Source of the DNA: Alphaproteobacteria bacterium PA2
GTDB lineage: Bacteria > Pseudomonadota > Alphaproteobacteria > Caulobacterales > Caulobacteraceae
Direction: 5' to 3'
Assembly (NCBI GenBank): GCA_002256425.1
Contig: NKIZ01000001.1
Location: 3,073,001-3,137,000, forward strand
Length of the DNA stretch: 64,000 bases
The notes under the pieces were generated by a model. It ran no database searches. It was not told where the DNA came from and saw only the letters and a list, made by a program, of their open reading frames with translations. The position numbers were made by a program, and so were the translations under genes. Positions within the stretch are counted from its first letter, which is position 1. The number at the start of each line of letters is the position of its first letter. Shown here piece after piece: positions 33,918 to 41,204 of the stretch.

Positions 33918-35375
33918 TTGGCGATCGCAAACGCTGCGGGCCCTTCAGCGGGCTCCGCCGAGGGGCCAAAGCCCTCCTTCGCCGTCAAGGTTTTCTACGC
34001 CCTTGGTCAGAGTGCACAGAGTGGCGGGTTCGACACCGCCCTGGGCCTGGTCTTTTTCTATTACACCGCAGTCCTGGGCCTCTCGGGCGCCCTGGTCGGC
34101 GCGGCCCTGGCGGCGAGTCTTGCCTTCGACGCGGTCGTCGACCCCATTGTCGGATCCTGGTCCGACAACATGAAGTCGCGGCTGGGACGCCGCCTGCCCC
34201 TGATGATCGTGTCGATCCCCCTGATCACCCTATCCATCGGTCTCCTCTTTTCGCCGCCCAAGGGGCTCGACCAGACCGGTCTCTGTATCTGGCTGGCCGT
34301 TTTCTCGGTCGCAGCGCGGTGCTTCATTTCGGTGTTCAACGTGCCCTATATCGCCCTCGGCGCAGAGCTGGCTTCGGACTATCTGGAGCGCACCCGGGTC
34401 GTGGTCTTCCGATCCATTGCAGGCATTGTCACCGGCACGACCCTGACCTTCCTGGCCTTCTCGGGCTTCTTTGCCCATGGCGCCCTGCAAAGGCCCGAGG
34501 GCTATCCCGCCTATGGCTGGACCGTCGCGATCCTGGTCGCCGTCACCACAAGCCTGTGCTGTCTGGGGGTCGCCAGGTATGCCGCCGCCCTGCCGCAGCC
34601 GGCCCAGCACGCCCATCCCATGTGGCGGCGTCTGCCCGGCGAGCTGGCCGAGATCTTCGCCAACCGGTCCTTCCGGGTCCTCTTCATCTCGGCCGTGGTG
34701 GTCTATGTGGCGGTGGGCCTCAATGCGAGCCTCAACAATCACGCCTTCATCTTTGTCTGGCGCATGAGGAGCGAGACCCTGCAGTTCATCGGCTACGCCT
34801 ATCTGTTCGGCATTCTGCTGGGCGTCGGCGCCGCCCCGGTCCTGCAGAAGCTGATGGAAAAGCGGACCGTGGTCATTGTGGGTTTCGCCCTGCTGATCGC
34901 CAACTGGCTGGTCCTTCAGGGCCTCATGCTGGCCGGAATCTATACTCCTCTGGGCGACGCCGCCATTCTGCCCATGCAGATCAATTCCTTCGTCGCTGGT
35001 ATCGGGACAGGGCTCTTCATGGTGTCCTTCCCCTCGCTCATGGCCGACGCCGCTGACGAGCATGAACTGCTGTTCAAGGCCCGCCGCGAAGGGCTCTATT
35101 TTTCCGGGCTTGGCTTTGCCGGAAAGGCCGCCTCAGGCCTTGGCGTGATGGTCGCCGGCGTCGCTCTGGACCTGATCCGGTTCCCCAAGGATGTCGGCCA
35201 GCAGGTAGGGATCATCCTGCCAGAGGACGTGCAGTTCCGGCTGGTGATGATCTGGGGCCCGGTGGCGGCTGTGATCGCCATAGCCTCCCTGGTGATCTTC
35301 TCGTTCTACAACATCAACCGCCAACGCCACGCCGAGATCGCCGCCGCCCTGGCGGAGAGACGCAGCGCCGCATAA
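33918..35375 (+). CDS. GPH-family (MelB-like) MFS sugar/cation symporter
   Basis: 485-residue transporter with about 12 helices. The N-terminal region carries the GPH signature FDAVVDPIVGSWSDNMKSRLGRR in a form close to melibiose carriers, including the acidic residues that bind cation and sugar in MelB. The start is TTG at 33918 with GGGGGA about eight bases upstream; no ATG fits better. Substrate is probably a glycoside or uronide but no catabolic genes are adjacent. PPK2 follows 21 bases later. Confidence 0.88.
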   Translation: MAIANAAGPSAGSAEGPKPSFAVKVFYALGQSAQSGGFDTALGLVFFYYTAVLGLSGALVGAALAASLAFDAVVDPIVGSWSDNMKSRLGRRLPLMIVSIPLITLSIGLLFSPPKGLDQTGLCIWLAVFSVAARCFISVFNVPYIALGAELASDYLERTRVVVFRSIAGIVTGTTLTFLAFSGFFAHGALQRPEGYPAYGWTVAILVAVTTSLCCLGVARYAAALPQPAQHAHPMWRRLPGELAEIFANRSFRVLFISAVVVYVAVGLNASLNNHAFIFVWRMRSETLQFIGYAYLFGILLGVGAAPVLQKLMEKRTVVIVGFALLIANWLVLQGLMLAGIYTPLGDAAILPMQINSFVAGIGTGLFMVSFPSLMADAADEHELLFKARREGLYFSGLGFAGKAASGLGVMVAGVALDLIRFPKDVGQQVGIILPEDVQFRLVMIWGPVAAVIAIASLVIFSFYNINRQRHAEIAAALAERRSAA

Positions 35376-35396
35376 CCCCGCAATAGGCCCTGACCC

Positions 35397-36155
35397 ATGT
35401 CCAAAGACGCCTACGAAAAAGAACTGGCCGAACTGCAGCTTGCCCTGGTGCGGTTCCAGCAGGACGCCATGGCGTCTGGCGAGAAGGCGGTCATCGTCTT
35501 TGAAGGCCGCGACGCCGCCGGCAAGGACGGGACGATCAAGCGGATCACCGAGCACCTGTCAGTCCGTAACACCCGGGTCGCCGCCCTGCCCAAGCCGTCG
35601 GACCGCGAGCGCACCCAGTGGTTCTTCCAGCGCTATATCGCCAACCTGCCGGCGGCCGGCGAGCTCGTGATCTTCAACCGGTCCTGGTATAATCGCGGCG
35701 GGGTCGAGCCGGTCATGGGCTTCTGCACCCCGGAGGAGCACAGGCAGTTCCTGGCTGACGTTCCGGTCTTCGAGACCATGCTGGCCCAGAGCGGAACCCA
35801 GCTGGTGAAGGTCTGGATCGACATCTCCAAGAAGGAGCAGTCCAAGCGACTGGATGAACGCCGGACGGATCCCTTGAAGGTGCTGAAGATCAGCCCCCTG
35901 GACGCAGAGGCCCAGAAGCGGTGGAGCGATTACAGCGCCGCCCGGGACGAAATGCTCACCGCCAGCCATACGGCCGCCTCCCCCTGGACCTGCGTAAGGG
36001 GCGACGACAAGGAAGCCGCCCGGATCAATGTCATGCGCTTCCTGGTCCACCGCCTGGCCCCCAAGGCCATAGCCAAGGACGTGGCCGCCCCGGACAAGGA
36101 CGTGGTCTTCCCCTTCGAGGTCTCCGCCCTCAGCGACGGCCGCCTGGAGCGCTGA
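35397..36155 (+). CDS. ppk2: Polyphosphate kinase 2 (PPK2)
   Basis: Transfers phosphate between polyphosphate and nucleotides. 252 residues, the one-domain size. Walker A is EGRDAAGKDGTIK (36-48), the lid has RTQWFFQRY, and the Walker B-like segment is ELVIFNRSWYNRGGVEPVMGF. The residue before RSWYNR is Asn94, where characterised PPK2 enzymes often have Asp. The C-terminal WTCVRGDDKEAARINVMRFL segment is typical. It lies four bases before the YcaQ-type gene. Confidence 0.93.
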   Translation: MSKDAYEKELAELQLALVRFQQDAMASGEKAVIVFEGRDAAGKDGTIKRITEHLSVRNTRVAALPKPSDRERTQWFFQRYIANLPAAGELVIFNRSWYNRGGVEPVMGFCTPEEHRQFLADVPVFETMLAQSGTQLVKVWIDISKKEQSKRLDERRTDPLKVLKISPLDAEAQKRWSDYSAARDEMLTASHTAASPWTCVRGDDKEAARINVMRFLVHRLAPKAIAKDVAAPDKDVVFPFEVSALSDGRLER

Positions 36156-36158
36156 CCG

Positions 36159-37358
36159 GTGGCTGAGACCCTGTCAGCCCTGACCGCCCGGCGGATGGCC
36201 CTGGCCGCTCAGGGCTTCGCCCAGGCCCGACCGAACACGGCAGGCCGCAAGCATGTGATGCAGACCATTTCCCGTCTGGGAGTCCTGCAGATCGACTCGG
36301 TCAATGTGGTGTCGCGGACCCACTACCTGCCGCTCTTCTCCCGGCTGGGGCACTATCCCCGGGAGCTGCTGGAAGACCTGGCCTGGGGCAGGAAGCCCGA
36401 GCTGTTTGAATACTGGATGCATGAGGCCTCCCTGGCGACCTGGCCGGTCCAGGCCCTCATGCGCTGGCGGATGGAGGACGCCGCCAACGGGGTCGGCACC
36501 TGGAAGGGCGTCGCCCACTTCCTGCGCCACCGCCGGGACTTCGTGGACAGGGTCCGCGACGAGATCGACGCCCGCGGCCCCATGCCGGCTTCAGAACTGG
36601 AGATGGGCGCCAAGGGCCAGGGCGGCTGGTGGGGCTGGAGCGAGGGCAAGCGCGCCCTGGAATGCCTGTTCTGGGCCGGCGAGATCACCGCCGCCACCCG
36701 GCGCGGCACCTTCGAGCGGGTCTATGGCCTGCCCCACAAGGTCCATCCGCCCCACGTCCGCGACCAGGAGACCCCGCCCCGGGACGCGGCCCAGCGGGAC
36801 CTGCTGCGCATTGCAATTGGGGCCATGGGCGTGGCCACCGAGCGGGACCTGCGGGACTATTTCCGGATGGGCGTGGCCGACACCAAGGCCCGGATCGCCG
36901 AACTTCAGGACCTGGGCGACCTGATCCCGGTGGAGGTCACCGGCTGGGACCAGCCCGCCTGGATGGCCCCCGACGCCCAGCGGCCGCGCAAGGTCGCCGC
37001 CAACGCCCTGCTCTCGCCCTTCGACAACCTCATCTGGTTTCGCGAACGGACCGAGCGGGTGTTCGGGGTGAAGGTCCGCCTGGAGATCTACACCCCCGCC
37101 CACAAGCGGGTGCACGGCTATTACGTCCTGCCCTTCCTGCAGGGCGAGGCGATCACCGCCCGGGTGGACCTGAAGGCCGAGCGCAAGGCCGGCTATCTGG
37201 CCGTCCAGAGCGCCCATGCCGAACCCTGGGCCGATGACCGCACGGCCGACCTGCTGGCGGCGGAACTCCACCTGATGGCCCGGTGGCTTGGCCTGGACGG
37301 GGTCAAGGTCCTGCCAAAGGGCGACCTGGCCGGGGATCTGGCGCGGGCGGTGGGCTAG
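36159..37358 (+). CDS. YcaQ/AlkX-type DNA glycosylase family protein (HTH_42)
   Basis: 399-residue winged-helix protein of the family whose E. coli member YcaQ unhooks interstrand DNA crosslinks. The family core LQIDSVNVVSRTHYLPLFSRLG occurs near residue 50, and ELFEYWMHEASLATWP and NALLSPFDNLIWFRERTERVFG are also conserved. The start is GTG at 36159, three bases after the ppk2 stop. Activity on crosslinks is inferred from the family. Confidence 0.88.
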   Translation: MAETLSALTARRMALAAQGFAQARPNTAGRKHVMQTISRLGVLQIDSVNVVSRTHYLPLFSRLGHYPRELLEDLAWGRKPELFEYWMHEASLATWPVQALMRWRMEDAANGVGTWKGVAHFLRHRRDFVDRVRDEIDARGPMPASELEMGAKGQGGWWGWSEGKRALECLFWAGEITAATRRGTFERVYGLPHKVHPPHVRDQETPPRDAAQRDLLRIAIGAMGVATERDLRDYFRMGVADTKARIAELQDLGDLIPVEVTGWDQPAWMAPDAQRPRKVAANALLSPFDNLIWFRERTERVFGVKVRLEIYTPAHKRVHGYYVLPFLQGEAITARVDLKAERKAGYLAVQSAHAEPWADDRTADLLAAELHLMARWLGLDGVKVLPKGDLAGDLARAVG

Positions 37359-37471
37359 GCTCCATCCGGCCCTTCGCGCCCAGGTCGAAACCTGCCCATA
37401 CCCAGACCGCGTCCACTCGCCCGAAGGCGCGGGACGCAGGAGAGAGCCATCGCAAAATTTCAAGGATGGCG

Positions 37472-37499
37472 TTGACGCCCCAAGGTATGTGAATAAATT
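37472..37499 (+). promoter_or_regulatory. Predicted promoter for the lectin-RTX gene
   Basis: TTGACG (37472-37477) matches the Caulobacter housekeeping -35, followed after 16 bases by TAAATT (37494-37499), 4/6 to a -10. The surrounding DNA is AT-rich compared with the window. It predicts a 5' leader of about 100 nt containing a hairpin and a G11 tract. Confidence 0.45.
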
Positions 37500-37533
37500 C
37501 CATGACAGGCAGAATGCTGCCGCAGCTTAAATC

Positions 37534-37565
37534 GGGTCTTGTTCCGGCGCCTGCCCGCAAGACCC
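37534..37565 (+). promoter_or_regulatory. Strong hairpin in the leader of the lectin-RTX gene
   Basis: GGGTCTTG (37534-37541) and CAAGACCC (37558-37565) form a perfect 8-bp stem around a 16-base loop. No T-run follows, so it is not a standard terminator; it may regulate or stabilise the leader. Confidence 0.45.
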
Positions 37566-37589
37566 CTATAAAATTCCAATATAAGTAAC

Positions 37590-37600
37590 GGGGGGGGGGG
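37590..37600 (+). repeat. Homopolymeric tract of 11 G
   Basis: Eleven consecutive G residues end eight bases before the GTG start of the lectin-RTX gene, where a Shine-Dalgarno would lie. Tracts of this length are prone to slipped-strand length change and elsewhere drive phase variation. It could also be a sequencing-length error. Confidence 0.7.
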
Positions 37601-37607
37601 CCGAGAC

Positions 37608-38729
37608 GTGTCATTTTACTATGGTGGTCACACCTACGAAATAGTAAAAACAGCGATGAGCTGGGATAGTGCAAACGCCTATGCATCAAGCCTTGGCGGC
37701 CACCTCGCTTTTATTACTTCGGCGGCGGAAAATGATTACCTGCACGCCATGGCGCAATCTGATGTCCAACTCCTGGCGACTGCACCCACCGCATCAGATG
37801 GCGGTGGCGCGAGATATCTCTGGCTTGGCGGATCAGACGCCGCTGTCGAGGGCGCATGGAGATGGTCGGACGGGTCCCTCTTGTCTGGCTACACCAACTG
37901 GGGCGCCGGTTCCCTTGGCGTCGAGCCCGACAACTTCTTCGGCCTTCAGGACGGCATGGCTCTGGGCCTTCAGTCCTGGCCCCAACCCTCGGGCGGGATC
38001 GGCATTGCAGGAAAGTGGAATGACCTGAACCCCGCCGACCTGCTCTATTTCTATGTCGAGTATGACAGCATTCAGGGCACGTCCGGTAACGACAGCCTGA
38101 TCTACTCATCCAGCAGCATTACCTCCTTTGGCGGGGCGATCTCGATATTCGGGGGAACCGGCAATGACACGATCGAGGCCCAGGGCGGGACCAACTATCT
38201 ACGGGGCGAAGACGGGAACGACTGCATCATCGGCGGGACCGGCTTTGATGACATCCACGGTAACAAGGGTGATGACATCATCATCGGCGGCCCGGGTGGC
38301 GACTGGCTGGTGGGCGGCCAGGGTAATGACCTGATCACGTCCACGGGCGGCGTCGACATTCTCTACGGCAATCTGGGAAATGACACGCTCAACGGGGGCC
38401 CGGACGCCGACCTCATGCGCGGCGGCCAGGCTGATGACCTTCTCAACGGCGGCGGCGGCAATGACTGGCTCTCCGGCGACAGGGGCAGCGACACCATCAC
38501 CGGCGGAACCGGCGCCGACATCTTCCACACCTTTGGAGATGCGGGCATCGACCGGGTGACTGACTTCAACCTGTCAGAGGGCGACCGCGTTCAACTTGAT
38601 CCGGGCACGGTCTATACGGTCACCCAGGTCGGGGCTGATACGGTCATCAACATGACCGGCGGCGGACAGATGACCCTGGTTGGCGTCCAGATGGCGACCT
38701 TGCCTGCCGGGTGGATTTTCGGGGCCTGA
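37608..38729 (+). CDS. C-type lectin domain plus RTX calcium-binding repeats, secreted
   Basis: 373 residues. Residues 5-153 form a C-type-lectin-like domain: SWDSANAYASSLGGHLAFI, WRWSDGS, and the calcium/sugar motifs EPDN (106-109) and WND (137-139). It lacks the usual disulfides, with a single Cys at 206. Residues 180-305 hold RTX nonapeptide repeats (GGTGNDTI, GNLGNDTLNGG and similar), then a C-terminal segment like type I secretion signals. No signal peptide. Start GTG 37608. Secretion by a T1SS and carbohydrate binding are inferred; no T1SS genes are in the window. Confidence 0.85.
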   Translation: MSFYYGGHTYEIVKTAMSWDSANAYASSLGGHLAFITSAAENDYLHAMAQSDVQLLATAPTASDGGGARYLWLGGSDAAVEGAWRWSDGSLLSGYTNWGAGSLGVEPDNFFGLQDGMALGLQSWPQPSGGIGIAGKWNDLNPADLLYFYVEYDSIQGTSGNDSLIYSSSSITSFGGAISIFGGTGNDTIEAQGGTNYLRGEDGNDCIIGGTGFDDIHGNKGDDIIIGGPGGDWLVGGQGNDLITSTGGVDILYGNLGNDTLNGGPDADLMRGGQADDLLNGGGGNDWLSGDRGSDTITGGTGADIFHTFGDAGIDRVTDFNLSEGDRVQLDPGTVYTVTQVGADTVINMTGGGQMTLVGVQMATLPAGWIFGA

Positions 38730-38813
38730 CCCCGATCCGGCATGGGCGCTGGGCCGGGCCTGCATCCTTAAGGCCCCTTCGCGCGTAAGGTCCTCACAGA
38801 CAAAGGACGCCCC

Positions 38814-39335
38814 ATGCGCAAATCCATCCTGCTCGCCCTCGCCCTTGCGACCCTTTCAGGGTCCGCCTTCGCCAAGGCGCCGGAGCCGGCCAAGAAGATC
38901 GACCCCATGGTCTTCTATTATGGCCGCTGGATCGAGATCGGCCGGCGGCCCATGTTCATCACCGATGGCTGCGTGGCCGGGACCACCGACTATCGCCGGA
39001 CAGGCGACCTCACCGTCGCCGTGACGGACGGCTGCCGCAGGAACTCGCCCACGGGCAAGCCGGTGACCCTCAAGGGCAAGGGGACCATCCTCGACCCCGG
39101 AACCAACGCCAAGCTGCGGGTCCGCTATAACGCCCTGATCACCTGGGACTATTGGGTGCTGGACCGGGCCGACGACTACAGCTGGTTCATCTCGGCTGAC
39201 CCGACGATGAAGAACCTCTGGATCTATACCCGCAAGACCCCGACGCCGGAGGAGCTGAAAGACCTGATCGGCCGGGCGAAGGCCCTGGGCTATGACACGG
39301 ATAAGCTGGAGTTCCCGACGCCGCCGGTGGAGTGA
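38814..39335 (+). CDS. Lipocalin (Blc-like), exported
   Basis: 173-residue periplasmic or outer-membrane-associated lipocalin. A signal peptide ends near FAKA (residue about 20), without a lipobox cysteine, so it is probably soluble. The GxW-type motif is YYGRWIEIGRRP, and the typical strand YWVLDRADDYSWFISADPT and LWIYTRKTPT follow. Blc-type lipocalins bind lipids and respond to envelope stress. Monocistronic by spacing. Confidence 0.87.
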   Translation: MRKSILLALALATLSGSAFAKAPEPAKKIDPMVFYYGRWIEIGRRPMFITDGCVAGTTDYRRTGDLTVAVTDGCRRNSPTGKPVTLKGKGTILDPGTNAKLRVRYNALITWDYWVLDRADDYSWFISADPTMKNLWIYTRKTPTPEELKDLIGRAKALGYDTDKLEFPTPPVE

Positions 39336-39429
39336 GGGGGGTCTTAAAAGGTCAGCCCGCACAAAGCAGACTGTATCTGGCCCCGGAATTCCCTACGGTA
39401 CTGGCTTAGCGCCAAAGGCCGCCCAGACC

Positions 39430-40056
39430 ATGCCCCTGCAGAACCGCGTCGATCCCTTCGGCGACATCTTCGCCACGCCACACAAGGGCGGCTTCATGGG
39501 CAATCGGGGTGGTCGGCTGCACGACGCGCACAAACACATCGTCAAGCGCTGGACAAACAGGACCTGGATCATCTGTGTCCTGGCCTTCAAGGGACGGCGG
39601 CGGACCATCATGGGTCCGAACACCTATACCGAACTGTTCTTCATGGACGAGGCCACCGCCCTGGCCGCAGGGCACAGACCCTGCGCTGAATGCCGACGGG
39701 CTGACTACAACAGCTTCAAGACTGCATTCATCGAGAGCCAGGCAAGGCAGGGCGTCACGATCGCAACGGCGACCGACATGGACCGGGTTCTGCACCAGCA
39801 GAGGACTGAAAGCCCTCGCCCGAGGTCCGGCGCCAGAGACCTGCCTGATGGCGCCATGGCGGCCTTCGACGGCAAGCCCTGGCTGAAGCTGGGAAACCAC
39901 CTGCACCTCTGGACGCCCGGCGGCTATGCCGACCGCATGGCCCTGCCTGCACAGGACATCGAAATCCTGACCCCAGCTGCAACCCTGGCCGTCCTGCGGG
40001 CGGGTTACCGGCCACAGGTGGACGCATCCCAATCGGCAGTCCGCCATGGCGATTGA
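39430..40056 (+). CDS. Conserved protein with HRPCAEC cysteine motif, function unknown
   Basis: 208 residues from ATG 39430. The visible core is GGFMGNRGGRLHD, RTWIICVLAFKGRRRTIM, YTELFFMDEATALAAGHRPCAECRRADY. The CAEC pair beside a His suggests a small metal site of the kind seen in Ada-like domains, but this is inference. No signal peptide or helices. It overlaps the following DUF2867 gene by 11 bases, implying cotranslation. Confidence 0.7.
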   Translation: MPLQNRVDPFGDIFATPHKGGFMGNRGGRLHDAHKHIVKRWTNRTWIICVLAFKGRRRTIMGPNTYTELFFMDEATALAAGHRPCAECRRADYNSFKTAFIESQARQGVTIATATDMDRVLHQQRTESPRPRSGARDLPDGAMAAFDGKPWLKLGNHLHLWTPGGYADRMALPAQDIEILTPAATLAVLRAGYRPQVDASQSAVRHGD

Positions 40057-40567
40057 GGCGTGCGGCTTTCCAGAGGGCAGCTCCCTCGATGGCCAGAGGG
40101 TGAAGGCGGCCTGGTTCCACGACTCCTATCGCGCCCCGTTGGGCAAGGACCACAGGTCCATGGCCGACATTTTCTTCGCCCTGTTCGGTCACAATCCGGC
40201 ATGGGTGAAGGCGGTGCTGCTGACCCGCAACCGCATCGCCGCCGCCTGCGGGCTCGATGTGCCAGAAGCTTCAGACATCCAGAATCCGGTGCAGAAGGCC
40301 AGCTATCAGGTTGGCGACCTGATCGGGCCCTGGCCTGTGTTCTCGCTGTCGGAAAACGAACTGATCGCCGGACGCGACAACAGGCATCTGGATTTCCGTC
40401 TGGTCCTTCTCCGGGAACAGCACGCCGGACAATGGAATGTGGTCGTCTCGACGGTCTGCGAGGTGCACGACCTCTATGGTCGGATCTATCTCTTCTTCAT
40501 CGTCCCATTCCACAAATGGGGTGTGAAGCAGTTGATGTTGAACGCGGTTCGCGGCGGGAGGTTGTGA
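40046..40567 (+). CDS. DUF2867-like protein
   Basis: 173 residues. The segments AAWFHDSYRAPL, MADIFFALFGHNPAWVKAVLLTRNRI, VGDLIGPWPVFSLSENELIAGRDNRHLDFRL and YLFFIVPFHKWGVKQLM fit the DUF2867 family. Function unknown; members often resemble lipid- or ligand-binding folds. The ATG lies inside the end of the preceding gene, in another frame. Confidence 0.7.
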   Translation: MAIEACGFPEGSSLDGQRVKAAWFHDSYRAPLGKDHRSMADIFFALFGHNPAWVKAVLLTRNRIAAACGLDVPEASDIQNPVQKASYQVGDLIGPWPVFSLSENELIAGRDNRHLDFRLVLLREQHAGQWNVVVSTVCEVHDLYGRIYLFFIVPFHKWGVKQLMLNAVRGGRL

Positions 40568-40670
40568 GGTTTGGAGCTTCGAAATCTACATTGGAACCCT
40601 GGGAGGCCGCGACCTCATTTTCGCCATGGCGTCTCAATTTCCTGCGATGTCGCCGAAACACCAACCGCGG

Positions 40671-41102
40671 TTATGCGAGCGGAAAGCGTCCAGCTAAATT
40701 CCGACTGACAAAGCGCCGATCAACCTCGGTCTGCATATACTTGTCGAAGGCTTCCTCCTGGTCCGTGTCTGACACTCCGCCTGATTCCACAAAAATGAGG
40801 TTCGCAAACTGAACCGCGTGGCACTTGCTTGCAAAATTCAGTCTGCTCTTTGGGGCGATTGTCTGTCGCGCGGCGGTCAAGGCGGCCGCCGCAGCAAGCT
40901 CCTTCCGTCCGGTGTGGGAAGCGACGACAGCCAGGACCAGATTGACTTCAAGCGTCAGCTTTTCCGAGGGAAGTGCGACACCCCAAAGCCTCGCAAGCCT
41001 CTCAAGCACTTCGTGTGCGTCTTCGAACTTTTTGAATGCGGCAAGGCTTTCCGCCTTGGTTGAAAGCAGAGCCACTCTGAGAACATTCAGCAGGTTGGGC
41101 AT
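40671..41102 (-). CDS. Hypothetical helical protein, compositionally distinct
   Basis: 143 residues from ATG 41102, which has GGAGA upstream. I do not recognise the family. The protein looks all-helical and repeat-like (AESLAAFKKFEDAHEVLERLARLWG, LAVVASHTGRKELAAAAALTAAR), compatible with TPR-type packing. The codons and flanks are less GC-rich than neighbours, with many A/T third positions, which suggests recent acquisition. An upstream in-frame ATG at 41171 is possible. Isolated on its strand between DUF2867 and an ABC exporter. Confidence 0.6.
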   Translation of the reverse strand: MPNLLNVLRVALLSTKAESLAAFKKFEDAHEVLERLARLWGVALPSEKLTLEVNLVLAVVASHTGRKELAAAAALTAARQTIAPKSRLNFASKCHAVQFANLIFVESGGVSDTDQEEAFDKYMQTEVDRRFVSRNLAGRFPLA

Positions 41103-41204
41103 GAATTCTCCGGATATGACCCAAATTCTGAGATATCTTGGGACGCAACTCCCGATTTTAGGGGGAACCACACTTGCTGTCGCGATCTTCGTAGACCTTG
41201 CCCC

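Noticed and set aside
38140-38525. Repetitive GC-rich stretch as a DNA tandem repeat or CRISPR
   Set aside because: The periodicity is the protein-level RTX nonapeptide; base-level copies are diverged and there are no spacers.
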